Translations under genes and position numbers: made by a program | Shown here: one piece after another, positions 9,810 through 20,160 of the stretch | Layout: each line of letters starts with the position of its first letter | Position numbering within the stretch: position 1 is the stretch's first letter | NCBI GenBank assembly: GCA_963575745.1 | Contig: CAUYUJ010014771.1 | Span: forward strand, 1 to 64,000 | Reading direction: 5' to 3' | Length of the DNA: 64,000 bases | From: Prorocentrum cordatum | Lineage: Eukaryota; Sar; Dinophyceae; Prorocentrales; Prorocentraceae | Notes under the pieces: generated by a model | The model's database searches: none | The model's input: the letters and a program-made list of their open reading frames with translations, nothing else | What the model was told of the DNA's origin: nothing

Positions 9810-12470
9810 TACTGTGTACAGTGGGTGCTGGAAAGTTCCTTTGTAAGGATAGCTCTAGGCAACATGGCTAGGGAGACATTGATCATGATGATGGTGATGA
9901 GGGAAATTCGTTGTGGAGGATGTTGGTGATGATGATGATGTGAATCAGTGATGTTGATGGTGATGATGATCAATGGCGATGATGATGTCGCAAAAGATCT
10001 GCAGGCTGAGAAGCACCGCAGGCCAACGTGAACCAGTCGTGATGATAGTGAAGATGGAGGCGGTTCCAGCTAGTAAGATAAACTGCTATGCATTGACGTA
10101 TGCTGAAAGGAAATCCGGTATCAATGAGTTGATATACGATGAGGTGTCCGAAAACGAGACACTGCTATCAACGCTTTTATAACTGGAGGAACCTCTGATA
10201 CCGACACTGCTACGCACATGGAAGGTGTCTTGAAATGAGGCACAGCCAGAGTTGATATACAATGAGGCGTCCGAAAACGAGACACTGCTATCAACGCTTT
10301 TATAACTGAACGACGTCTGATTTCGACACTGCTACGAACATGGGGGTTGTCTTGCAATGAAGCACGGCCATGACCTGATTTAGATTCCACAGAAACACAT
10401 GCAGAAATGTTTTGTTTTTCAAACACCGAAATTCTCTGTAAACGAGACACTGTGAACGACTGCAGAACAGGCGCTTGTAGCAAAGGAAGTGCAGGCTGAG
10501 AAGCACCGCAGGCGAACGTGAATGAATCCGTTGGGCAACGTGAGCACAGACCGAAACTCTGTGCAGGCACTCTCAAGGGAGCCAGGGCAGGCTGAGGAGG
10601 AATGCAGGCCGCAAACACTATTCGTGCACCAGACGCCACAACAGTAAATAGTGCAGGCTGAGAAGCACCGCATAAACAACGAAACTACCAAACGATATGT
10701 TTGAGGCAAACCTAGTTGGCATCCCGCAAGGCGCAAGACAAAGATGCTTGCCATGTCCAGCAAGCTGAGAAGCATCGCTGACAAGACAGGAGAAAGCTCA
10801 CCTCAAGCTTTCTCCTGAGGGGTGGCTTTCAAGAATGCGGCACTTCTTGGCGGATTCCGGCGTCGTGCTCCACTCATTCATCCGCTTATGCTCGCCTGAT
10901 TGCTGAAGCTCTGTGCGCATCCCCAGTGTTCTCAATTTTTTAATGAAGTACTGCGCCTCAGACACGACGGAGTCGTCAATGTGGGTCACGTTGTGCACCG
11001 TCATGTGGCTACAGCTCTAAGCAAAATGGCTACGAGGAGGTTAAGGATGATGATGATGGTGATGATAGGGAACCCGGTATCAGCGAGTTGATGTACAATG
11101 AGGTGTCCGCAAACGAGACACTGTTGTCAACGCTGTTATAACTAACCACAAACGAGACACTGCTATCAACGCTTGCACAATTAAAAAGAAACGCTGGCAT
11201 TGACACTACTAGCAATGCCAAAGTGGAGTTTAAACGAGGCACTGCCATCAACCGATTCAACTTCCAATAAAAGAAGATCACAAATGAGTTCACTCTGAAG
11301 TGACCCATGGCTATCAATGCGAGAAGTCTCTGCAAACTATTCACTCATGGCGACCGCCGCGCACACGCGTGTAGGAAATCGTTGATGATGATAGTGATAA
11401 TGGAGTGGGGGCCAGTAATGCAGATACACTGCTGTGCATTCACTTGCTGCGAAAAGAAACTCTGTATGAATGAGTTGATATATAATGAGTTGTCCACAAA
11501 CGAGACACTGCTATCAACGCTTGTATAAGTAAAAAGAAACGCTGCTATCGACACTTCCCCCAATACTAAAGTTGTCTTTAAACGAGTCACTGCCATGAAC
11601 GGCTTCAACTACAGTGTAACGAAAGGAACTGCAGGCTGAGAAGCACCGCAGGCCAACGTGAACCAGTCGTGGTGATGAGGATGAGTGAAATCTGCGATGA
11701 TGATAGCGATCATGAAGTCGGTTGTAGGAACCCACTTTTGTAGTAACCAACATACACTGGTATGCATTCACTTATGGTGAAAGGAAACTCGGTATCAGTG
11801 AGTTGATATAGAATGAGTTGTCCGCAAACGAGACACTGCTATCAACGCTTTTAGAACGAAGCGAACCCATCAGAACACCAACGGAAAGAATGCTGTAGAA
11901 GGACAAAGCGCTGAATGTACACCGATGTGTTCGACGACTGCGTATGTAATGATGTGGCGATATACAGACTGAGCCCTTCGTGAATGTCTACATGTTTTTC
12001 TGACGCCTACAAACGGCGCTGACGTGTGTGAGAAAATTGTCCGCGCAGCAAAAGCCGGCGAAGCGTGCGGGAGCTCGCATGCTGAGACAGACTACGTCTG
12101 CAGACCGCCAGCTGCAAAAGGTTGCGAGCGGCTCTTGGAAGATGTTTACGGAACGGAGCTACGGTGTCTGAAAACATTGGCATCGAAGCGAAGAGCCTCG
12201 GAGCCCTGCAGCCTGAGAAACACCGCAGGAACTCGCATACTGAAAAGGAATGCATTGCAAACCGCACGTTGCGAACCCTGCAGGCTGAGAAGCACCGCAG
12301 GATGTCGCATGCTGAAAAGCACTTGTACTGCAGAGCGCAGGCTGCGAAACCTGCAGGCTGAGAAGCACCGCAGGAACTCGCATGCTTTCGAACACTACTG
12401 CTCGAGACCGCAGCTGGAGAGCGGCAGACCGCAGGCTGAGAAGCACCGCGGGCAGGGAGACTTGCAAAAC
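9810..12470 (+). repeat. Spacer of diverged interspersed repeats; no gene
   Basis: No believable gene. A GAT-rich patch lies at 9880-9990. Diverged copies of a 200-450 bp unit lie at about 9995-10190, 10250-10310, 11040-11260, 11370-11610 and 11630-11850. The unit runs: 19-bp motif, CCAACGTGAACCAGTCGT, GATGATGATAG-like stretch, GAAAGGAAA, ATCAATGAGTTGATATA, then CGAGACACTGCTATCAACGC. A secondary unit with GAAACGCTG..GACACT..TTTAAACGAG recurs at 11180-11250 and 11540-11610. From 12050 to 12460 the 19-bp motif is spaced every 30-75 bp. Confidence 0.75.
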
Positions 12471-13483
12471 TCAGATGTCCTGATCGTCTTGGAGGAAGTC
12501 ACGCCAGTCCGGCGGCTGCCAAGAATCGATGATGCGCCTGGAGCCACCGCCCGTGCTGCCGCCGATGTCCAGGTAGTCGCCATCGGCCCTGAACAGACGG
12601 CCGTGCCCCAACGCCAGAATCGCTTGGTTGCGGATTTGAAGCAGCTCTCCGCTCTCAAACATCTGCAACACGTCCAGCTGCCTGCGCGTGAAGTTCGGCT
12701 TTGGCTGGCCAGCCTGGGCAGACAGATGGCGGGAAAGCCGCTCCCCCTCGTTGTAGCGCGCGATGGCCTCGGCCTTCTGGTGGTGCAGACGGCGCCGCTG
12801 TTGCCGCAGAGCTTCCTCGGGAACTGCTGCATCACGGCCCTCACTGTGATCAGCTTGCAACGCTTGCGTTAGCCAATCAACGTCGAAGCGCCCTGAGAAG
12901 GCCAGCACCTCCCAGATCTGTTTGGTACCGGCCACACGTTGCAAATGGCGATGCCACCGCTTACGCTTCTGGTCTTTCACAAACTTGGCGACGCTACCCA
13001 GACCTGCACCCTTGGCCTGGCCACCTTTTCCCGCAGGCTGAGAAGCACCGTGAGAACCTTTCTTACCGCCTGGCCCTTTGTTAGGACCCTGCGGAACCGC
13101 ATGGCCCCCTTGTGGCGCAGACTTGCCTCTCGCTTTTCCCTTTTCGACATCCCGTTCCTGAAGCGCACGCTGCTGCCGCGACTGCTCGTACTGGTCGCGA
13201 GCTACTCTGACCAATTCCTGGCGCTCAGGCTCCGTGAGAACGTAGCGCATGTCGTCGATGTTCTTGCTCCGCAGAAAGTCATGTCGAAGCTTAAGGACAG
13301 AGAGAATGGCTCGGCCAGTCTCCTCCTGAGACGCAAAGGCCGTGTCATATTCCGAGCCAGGCTGAGGAGCGCCAGCTGGATCAGTGTCCGCTGGCTCCGT
13401 GGACTTCCTCTTTTTGAAAAGCAAGAGACTGAGATGATGGAGGACTTTCGGATCGTACTCCTCGTCGTACCTTCGTCCCAAAG
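12471..13483 (-). pseudogene. C-terminal continuation of the EEP-nuclease protein (frameshifted)
   Basis: This 336-codon frame continues the EEP ORF after a single frame change near 13475. The upstream frame reads RELRQLWDEG and this one picks up at RRYDEEYDPKVLHHL. The apparent start is a TTG, so it is not an independent gene. It contains a Lys/Arg/Gly-rich linker, two GASQPA-type motifs, a basic helical stretch (VAKFVKDQKRKRWHRHLQRV) and a C-terminal ordered-looking region ending WRDFLQDDQDI. I do not recognise the domain. Its tie to the nuclease is by position and continuity. One indel, in the genome or the assembly, explains the break. Confidence 0.6.
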
Positions 13484-14662
13484 CTGCCTCAGCTCCCTGT
13501 GCAAGTCGTTCGCGCGATTCTGAACGACATCCTCGACGTAGTCGGGATCACCCGGTGAAGTCGGTGAAAGCGGAGGAGTAGAACTCGGCGACCGATCCCA
13601 ATGCACAGAAGACTCGGCGTCCGCCTGTACGCTGACGTCGGCGTCGGAGACGTTTTCGACGACAATCTTCCGCCTCTTGCTCTCCCCAGGCTGAATAGCA
13701 CCAGGGAGAGTGAGCACAACCGCCACCGCATCGTGTGCGTCGTTGCGCATGCCACGATCCGTAAAAGACGCGCCAACGGCAATGGAGCAGAAACGGGCGA
13801 CTGCTCCGCAGACCGCGACGTGGTCGCCTTTGAGGTCGGCCGGAGTGGCATGGACCTCCCAGAGCTTCTCGTCGTTCTGCTGGCGCTGGTAAGCCTCCCG
13901 CGCCTCCTGGAAAGTCAGGTTGTCGTCGCCGACTACAAGCAGAACGACTGGCACGTGCGGCTCCGAAGCATTGAGAATCTGAGCCATGCAGTCCAGGTGC
14001 AAGCGGAGATGGCGAACTGTCCGCTTTCGAGTCTGGATGGTCGGCGGTTTCTTGCCGCACACGATGTGCATGTTGGCGATCACCACGTGGAACTTGTCAT
14101 GGCCTGGTTTGTTCACCTCAAAATGTGAAATAACAGCATCAATCTCTCGGCCGCTAGGAGGCCTGTAAACTTTGCTGTCTTCGCACAGAGTCAGTTCCGC
14201 AGGCTGAGAAGCACCGCGGAACCCCCAGAGAGTCAAGTAGTTGTCGACCTCCGAGAAGCGAATGCCATCACCGAAAGGCTTACTGAGGATCTCTGTCACG
14301 TTGATCCCTGCTCGGCGAAAGCCTTCACGGAACGCACCGACCTCGCAGCCACAGACAATATCAGCATCAGCGGTCTCCACTATCGTGGCGCACACCCTTC
14401 CGAAGTTAGCGCAGTGAGTGGCCGCCTGCTTACCAGTCATCATGCCCTGCTCGAACCCGAAATTGAACGAGGCGACCGTGAAAGACGCAGGCTGCACAGC
14501 GCCAGAACCAGGCGTCTGTCCACCTTCCTCCGCAGGCTGAGAAGCACCGCGAGGCGGCGCAGGCTGAGAAGCACCGCGAGGCGGCGACACTTCGGACGAG
14601 CCTCGCGGAGCAGAGGCTGCGGATGAACGTTGGATATGGGGGTACGGCCAGGGGAACGCCAT
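13478..14662 (-). CDS. Endonuclease/exonuclease/phosphatase-fold protein
   Basis: Starts at ATG 14660-14662. Residues 1-60 are a linker with two tandem GASQPA copies and one GAVQPA. From residue 62 the EEP core is legible: FTVASFNFG (Asn67), DIVCGCEVG (Glu107), VVIANMHI (Asn197, His199), VVGDDNLT (Asp246, Asn248) and RNDAHDAVAVVL (His310, Asp311). These are the usual metal-binding and catalytic positions of the AP-endonuclease/DNase I superfamily. Such a nuclease is fused to the transposase in Helentrons and to RT in LINEs. Here it sits upstream of the Helitron Rep on the same strand, which would be an unusual order. A host gene or a second element is the alternative. The frame is lost near 13475. 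Confidence 0.72.
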
Positions 14663-14790
14663 TGCAATCGAAACTCAGTGGACTGCAGTGAGTGAATGCA
14701 GTGGCACGATTGAATGCAGTGGACTGCAGTGTCACTAGCAATTCCTGAACCAAACACGGCTGTGGCGGAAGGACTACGAAGCGTCTGGCT

Positions 14791-15215
14791 ATTCAAAATG
14801 TGGCCCGGGAATGGAGTTCTGGGATCTCGAAGACCATGAAGTGGACTACAGTTGGCTCCGGGCATCCAAAATGTGGCCCAGGAATGGAGTTCTGGGAACT
14901 CGAAGAGCACGAAGTGTGTGACTGTTGCATCCGGCCCTCCAGAATGTGGCCCGGGAATGGAGTTCTGGGAACTCGAAGAGCACGATGTGTGTGACTGTTG
15001 CATACGGCCCTCCAGAATGTGGCCCGGGAATGGCGTTCTGGGATGTCGAAGAGCACGAAGTGTGTGACTGTTGCATCCGGTTATTCTAAATGTGGCCCGG
15101 GAATGGCGTTCTGGGATCTCGAAGAGCACGAAGTGTGTGACTGTTGCATCCGGGTATTGAGAATGTGGCCTGGGAATGGAGTTCTGGGAAGTCGAAGAGC
15201 ACGAAGTGTGTGACT
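14791..15215 (+). repeat. 72-bp tandem array (outer copy)
   Basis: Six imperfect copies of a unit of about 72 bp containing ATGTGGCCCGGGAATGGAG and TCGAAGAGCACGAAGTG. The same unit recurs at 15788-16265 and, inverted, at 41530-41747. The ORFs in all frames are artefacts of a unit length divisible by 3. Confidence 0.9.
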
Positions 15216-15304
15216 GTTGGTGAAAAACGAGCCCGGCACCTGCCGCCCGGCAACTCCCAACACCTGCCCGGGCCCCCCTGTGGAGTGATCTGTGTCTCTT
15301 TTGG
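15216..15304 (+). repeat. GC-rich linker of the repeat module, copy 1
   Basis: A 90-bp linker (GAAAAACGAGCCCGGC, then CCCCTGTGGAGTGATCTG and CTCTTTTGGTCCCA) recurs at 16285-16375 and partly, inverted, at 41452-41500. In this copy it runs straight into end-module copy 2, not into the 25-bp terminal repeat that follows the linker elsewhere. Confidence 0.8.
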
Positions 15305-15455
15305 TCCCATTATCCCGGCAAAGCAACCTAACAGCGATGTGTAGAAGCATATATGAAAGCATTCCCCTTAAGATTCAGATGAGAATCCAGCTGTAGAGTT
15401 CTGCTGTTCTTGCAATCGTAGTCGCATTCGCGATGACAGTCGCAGCGGCAACGGC
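15305..15455 (+). repeat. End-module repeat, copy 2 (left end of the inverted pair)
   Basis: About 150 bp closely matching the reverse complement of 43425-43576, including GCATTCGCGATGACAGTCGC just before the hexamer satellite. It is the outer end of the left arm of the 28-kb inverted structure. Confidence 0.9.
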
Positions 15456-15787
15456 AGTCACAGTCACAGCCTCAGCCTCAGCCTGCCTCAGCCTCAGCCT
15501 CAGCCTGCCTCAGCCTCAGCCTGCCTCAGCCTCAGCCTCAGCCTGCTTCAGCCTCAGCCTCAGTCTGCCTTCAGCCTCGGCCTCAGCCTCAGCCTGCCTC
15601 AGCCTCAGCCTGCATCAGCCTCAGCCTCAGCCTCAGCCTGCCTCAGCATCAGCCTGCCTCAGCCTCAGCCTCAGCCTGCCTCAGCCTCAGCCTCAGCCTG
15701 CTTCAGCCTCAGCCTCAGTCTGCCTTCAGCCTCGGCCTCAGCCTCAGCCTGCCTCAGCCTCAGCCTGCCTCAGCCTGCCTCAGCATT
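15456..15787 (+). repeat. CAGCCT hexamer satellite, left arm
   Basis: About 330 bp of CAGCCT/CAGCCTGCCT variants with a loose higher-order period of about 30 bp. It matches, inverted, the 1.7-kb array at 41748-43425, so the two arms differ in length by array expansion. Confidence 0.9.
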
Positions 15788-16265
15788 CAAAATGTGGCCC
15801 GGGAATGGAGTTCTGGGAAGTCGAAGACCACGAAGTGGCCTACAGTTGGCTCCGGACATTCAAAATGTGGCCCGGGAATGGAGTTCTGGGGACTCGAAGA
15901 CCACGAAGTGGCCTACAGTTGGCTCCGGGCATCCAAAATGTGGCCCGGGAATGGAATTCTGGGAAATCGAAGAGCACGAAGTGGCCTACAGTTGGCTCCG
16001 GGCATCCAAAATGTGGCCCGGGAATGGAGTTCTGGGAACTCGAAGAGCACGAAGTGGCCTACAGTTGGCTCCGGGCATCCAAAATGTGGCCCGGGAATGG
16101 AGTTCTGGGAAATGGAAGAGCACGAAGTGGCCTACAGTTGGCTCCGGGCATCCAAAATGTGGCCCGGGAATGGAGTTCTGGGAAATCGAAGAGCACGAAG
16201 TGGCCTACAGTTGCATCCGGGTGAGAATGTGGCCTGGGAATGGAGTTCTGGGAAGTCGAAGAGCA
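15788..16265 (+). repeat. 72-bp tandem array, left arm
   Basis: Seven copies of the 72-bp unit of 14791-15215, here mostly with GTGGCCTACAGTTGGCTCCG. The inverted partner at 41530-41747 keeps about three copies. Confidence 0.9.
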
Positions 16266-16440
16266 CGAAGTGTGTGACTGTTGGCGAAAAACGAGCCCGG
16301 CCCCTGCCGCCCGGCAACTCCCAACACCTGCCCGGACCCCCCTGTGGAGTGATCTGCTGCTCTCTTTTGATCCCACTAGAAACCTATCAGTCTTCGCTGT
16401 TAGGTAACTAGAAACCTATCAGTCTTCGCTGTTAGGTAAA
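16266..16440 (+). repeat. Linker and duplicated 25-bp inner terminus, left arm
   Basis: The GC-rich linker is followed by two tandem copies of AAACCTATCAGTCTTCGCTG plus TTAGGTAA (16380-16440). The reverse complement, linker included, is at 41415-41500. Its CTAACAGCGA core also occurs in the end module (ACCTAACAGCGATGTG), which suggests the inner and outer termini are related. Confidence 0.85.
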
Positions 16441-18110
16441 TTCGACCCTCCCGCTTGAAGAGTGCCCCAGGAGCCCCCAAGGAGCCCCCAAGAGGCCCCA
16501 AGGAGCCCCCAAGAGGCACCCAGGAGGCCCAAACGAGGCCTAAAGAGGCCACAAAACAGCCCCGAGGAGGCCCCACACCGGTCCCAAAACGGCTACCGAG
16601 AAGCTGCGAAACTGCCTTCACGACGTCCCCGACATGCCAACCACGAGATCCAAACCAAACGCCCATGAGGCCTCTGACCCACCACCCAGGGCACGGTGGC
16701 GGGAGCAGTGACAGCACTTGTGCACAGCCTGTTCTGGCGGGAGCCTTCCAGAACACGCTGCAGGAGGAGGAGGAGGAGGAGGAGGAGGAGGAGGAGGAAG
16801 ATCAGGAGGAGAGAGAGCTGAAGTGGGAGGAGGAGGAGGAGGGGGACGAGGAGGAGGAAGAGGCCTCCCAGACAGCTCCAAGATAGCTGAAGAGGCTTCC
16901 AAGAGGGGCCCTGGGCGGCCCACGAGGGCCCCAAGGCGGTGCCTGAGGCGCCCAAGACGGCCCGAGAGGGCCCCAAGACGGCCCCAAGAGAGGCCCAAGA
17001 AGGGAAACACGAACCGAGAATCCGAGCTTTCTACCCCGAGAGGCTCTCGGGAAGTCCCAAGAGGCCCCCAATCGGATCCAAGAGGCCCCAAAGAAGCTCC
17101 CAAGAGGGCCGACGAGGTTCCAAGAGATCTCCCAAGGTGGCCCCAAGAGGCACAACTCATTGTTTTTCGATTGGGCTTTGACGGGTTTTAATTTTTTCGG
17201 CCGTTTGGCATCCCGATGCTCCAAGACGGCCCAAGAGGCTTCCAGTACCGCTCCCACATAGAGGAAGAGGCCTCCAAGAGGGCCCCAAGACGGCCCGCGA
17301 GGGCCCCAAGACGATGCTTGAGGCGCCCAAGACGGCCCGAGAGGGCCCCAAGAGCCCCAAGAGAGGCCCAAGAAGGGGAACGCGACCCAACAGCAGAGCG
17401 GTCACCCCACAAAGCCCACAGGAGGCTGCAAGAGGCCCCCAAGTGGTCCGACGAGGACCCCAAAAGCTTCCCGAGGGCCTAAAAGAGGCCCCAAGGAGAC
17501 GTCCAAGAGGCTTTAAAATAGCCCAAGAGTGCCCTCGATGCGTCAAAACTGCTTCCAGTAGGCCCCCAGGAGGCTTCCGGATTGCCTCAATCTGGCCGCA
17601 GGCGGCCTCAAGTCGGGCCTCCACGCAGCCAAGACGGCCAATGACGGCTTCAGATTGAAGAACCGATGCCCCCAAGGGACCCTCAGACGCCCCCCCAAGA
17701 AGCACCCAAGAGGTGCCTCCAACAGCCAGTTGACGAAGCATGCGGAACACCCCCGAAGCTCCTCAGATGCCGTCGCGCACCTGTGCTTGATAGCGTTGTC
17801 CAAGATCGTCCAGCACCCCCCCAGGGGCCCGAAAACAGCTGCCCGCCCCTCCATGGGAGTACCGGGGCTCATTTTCGCTGTGTTTTTGCAGGGTTTCGGC
17901 GTCCCGGGCCTCGGAGGCCGCCGCGATGGTCCCGGACATTTTCCAAATCCTCGGCGCGGGCTCCAAGACCATTCCGCAGAGGGCTCCAACAGGCTCCAGG
18001 GCAGCCCAAGAGGGCTCCAAGACGGCTCCAGGAACGACTGCAGGGTCTCATTTTCTTGTGTTTTCTGCAAGACGGCTCCAGGAAGACTGCATGTCTTATG
18101 AGGATGGCTT
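16441..18110 (+). repeat. Degenerate CAAGAGG/CGGCCC-type GC-rich repeats; no gene
   Basis: About 1.7 kb of irregular repeats built on CCCAAGAGGCCCC and CCCAAGACGGCCC. Long Pro/Arg/Gly-rich ORFs on both strands follow from the repeat and carry no motif. A smaller block of the same repeat is at 22840-22970. Confidence 0.8.
16761..16865 (+). repeat. (GGA)n purine tract
   Basis: About 100 bp of nearly pure GGA/GAGGAA trinucleotides on the plus strand. Others are at 24418-24776, 41275-41375 and 43711-43765. Confidence 0.9.
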
Positions 18111-18230
18111 CCGCCTCTTGCCCCGAGCCGGTGGCGAGGCGCTGGAATGCAGCGGCGTTTTGGGGTTTGGCAGTGGTTTCATCGGCGCTTGGAGGCGCGG
18201 CCTGGCGGCCGCGCGGCCCCGCGGGGACGG

Positions 18231-18620
18231 CTATGGGCCTGCCTCTGCTCTTCCAGCGGACGGCCCCGCAGCAGGCATTTCCGCCGCGGCGGTCGCTGGC
18301 GAGACGATCGCCGCCGCTCGCCTTGCCCAGGGGTCGGCATTTGCACGGGTGGGCGCTTCAATCTTGACGATGGTCCCAAGAATAGTGGAAACTTGGACTT
18401 GGGCCCATGTGTTTGGCGGGTGGATGGCCGCCTTGTCCACGGCGAAAACGCCCCTGGCCGCGTTGCCCCGCCCGACGCGCTGGAATTCGCAGCGCCGCAT
18501 CATGGGCGAGAGGATCTTGGCGAGGCGCGTCTGGGCGGCGCTCTGCGGCTCGATTCCTGCGACGCGGTACTTCGCATTGGCGGGCGCGTCGTCAGTTCCC
18601 CGTTGTTTGCTTCGCGCCCT
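18231..18620 (-). pseudogene. Coding-like relic, product not recognised
   Basis: A minus-strand frame with no stop for about 130 codons and a protein-like composition (e.g. AKYRVAGIEPQSAAQTRLAK; VQVSTILGTIVKIEAP). It has no recognisable motif. It lies about 0.5 kb downstream of another coding-like minus-strand frame (19144-19545), so the two may be pieces of one decayed gene. The plus-strand ORFs over it are arginine-rich shadows. Confidence 0.3.
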
Positions 18621-19143
18621 GGGTGTCGGGCTTGACTATGATGCCCACTCTTCTGTTCGCCCAGACTGCGCCGCGCACTTTGTGCCTCATCGCGGTGTTG
18701 AACGCTTGGTGCAGCATGGCCTTCCGACCATCAATGCACCGCGGCAGCCGACGTCAAACCGGTCGCTTCTTTGCCCCGGGGTGGAGAGGACCAGCTGGTC
18801 GTCGATTTGCTTTGCCCCGAAGGCGGCTGCGAGTCTGCGCCCTCGGACCGCTGCGCCGCGGCGCCGCGGAAACCCCGTTGTTTTGCATTTGCGTCGCAGT
18901 GCGCCCGCGAATGCGTCCGAGGGGTCGTCGCCGATGTGTGCGCGAGAGGCGTCTCCTTTGGCTGACTCGCGGCGTTCCTTCGCCCGTCGCCGCGCCCTGC
19001 CTGTTCCCCCCGTGGGAAGAGGCCGCCGCCGATGGGCGCTGCGCGCGGCGCCTGAGCTCGAACGCAGGCGCGACCGCAACAGCGTCAGCTTCGCAGATCA
19101 CGGCGCAGATCCTGCCTGCGTTGTCGGCCGGGTCGAGAGCCAC
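18621..19143. other. Between the two minus-strand relics; no gene seen
   Basis: GC-rich sequence with open frames on both strands (e.g. minus 18754-19143) but none with a motif. It could be decayed coding DNA linking the two flanking relics. Confidence 0.3.
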
Positions 19144-19545
19144 TTAGGCGACGCGTTGCAGGCGCTGTATTTCGTTTCGCTCGAGCTGGCAAAGGGCCCT
19201 CTGAACATGTCCTGGCGTGGCTTGGCGACCTCCTGGGTCATCCGCATTGATCGGGCCGAGAATTTTGAGCGTTAGAGGTTCGTCGCGTGTTCGGATCTGC
19301 TGTAGCAGGCGGTCGCCTTCCACTAGCGTGCGAAGTGAGGTGCTATTGGTGCGAGACGTTCCGTCGCCCTCTCTGTCGGGCGCGGCGGTCGCAGGAGCGC
19401 CCCAGCTCTGCGCATCCAGGTTGATGAGAATGGCCCTATCGTTGCCCTGGTGGGCATCGGAGTCGACCGTGGCCCCCGGCGGGCCATCGCGGTCTGAGGT
19501 CCTTTTGTGGCGAGAGGGTATCGCAGCATGGCGTGGCTGATCATT
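19144..19545 (-). pseudogene. Coding-like relic, product not recognised
   Basis: About 133 codons in one minus-strand frame, ending at TAA 19144-19146, with ordered-looking text (NDRAILINLDAQSWGAPA; LRTLVEGDRLLQQIRTRDEP; LTLKILGPINADDP). There is no ATG near the left limit of the frame and no family I recognise. It is the most protein-like sequence between 16.5 and 25 kb. Confidence 0.35.
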
Positions 19546-19970
19546 TTACCGCACAATATCGCAAGCCCGCGCTGGGCCGAAGTTGGTCGGAGCGGTTTCG
19601 CTGGTAAATGGCGTCGAGATCGGTTTGATGCTTGTGGGCGAATGGGATGCACCCAGTGACTCTTCGGTTGACGTCACCGCTTCTCTGTAGCGCGGCGACG
19701 CATCTATCCTTGCGACTGAGGTTGGGGTCTCCGAGCCGTTAAGGGAGCTTTCGGGCGGCCTTTACCCGGTTGTTTGGGTTGCCCTGGTCCAGAGGGCGCA
19801 CGGCGGGGACCTTTCAGGGCCATGTCGCGCGCGCGTTGCCTGGAGGGGTGCAACACATACCAGCCCCGTGCGATTGATTCGGGCATGTCCCATTGGGCTG
19901 AAGGGCGCCGAAGTTCGCGCTTCCTGACTTCGCTCCGAGCGCACGCATTCGAGCCGAGACTGAAGGGGGG

Positions 19971-20160
19971 CAGAGAGAGAGAGAGAGCGATGGACTGGAG
20001 AGAGGTACAGAGGGACAGGGAGAAAGAGAGAGAAAGAGAGGGAAGCGAGAGAGACAGAGAAGAGGGGAGAGTGAACGAGTTTGAGAAAGAGAAAGGACAC
20101 GAAAAGACAGCGAGAGGGAGAGAGCGAGACAGAAAGGAAGGAGTAGAGAGAGATTGAGAG
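19971..20160 (+). repeat. AGAGAG-type polypurine tract
   Basis: About 190 bp almost entirely A and G on the plus strand, with irregular GAGA repeats. ORFs through it are Arg/Glu/Lys-only on plus and Leu/Ser-only on minus. Confidence 0.9.

Larger units (their letters stand above)
145..14582 (+). repeat. Dispersed one-orientation 19-bp motif (zone A)
   Basis: More than 30 copies of GCAGGCTGAGAAGCACCGC or close variants lie between 145 and 14582, for example near 775, 1299, 2262, 3567, 4301, 4851, 5590, 6949, 7830, 7862, 8659, 9728, 10002, 10493, 10652, 11632, 12281, 12354, 12432, 13035, 13362, 13689, 14201, 14533 and 14560. Every copy seen is in the plus-strand orientation shown. Inside the minus-strand genes they nearly always fall in the frame that encodes Gly-Ala-(Ser/Pro)-Gln-Pro-Ala, between domains. 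One look-alike near 2941 is in another frame and may be chance. I saw none in the 16.5-41 kb interior or after 44 kb. Confidence 0.85.

Noticed and set aside
10149-11850. Small genes encoded by the repeated VDSSVSF-type ORFs
   Set aside because: They follow the dispersed CGAGACACTGC repeat and have no conserved start or length.
12471-13481. Independent gene starting at 13481
   Set aside because: The start codon is TTG and the frame continues the EEP protein after a one-frame shift. It is treated as its C-terminal part.
16441-17750. Proline/arginine-rich proteins from the CCAAGAGG repeats
   Set aside because: All six frames give similar low-complexity ORFs. No motif and no frame preference.
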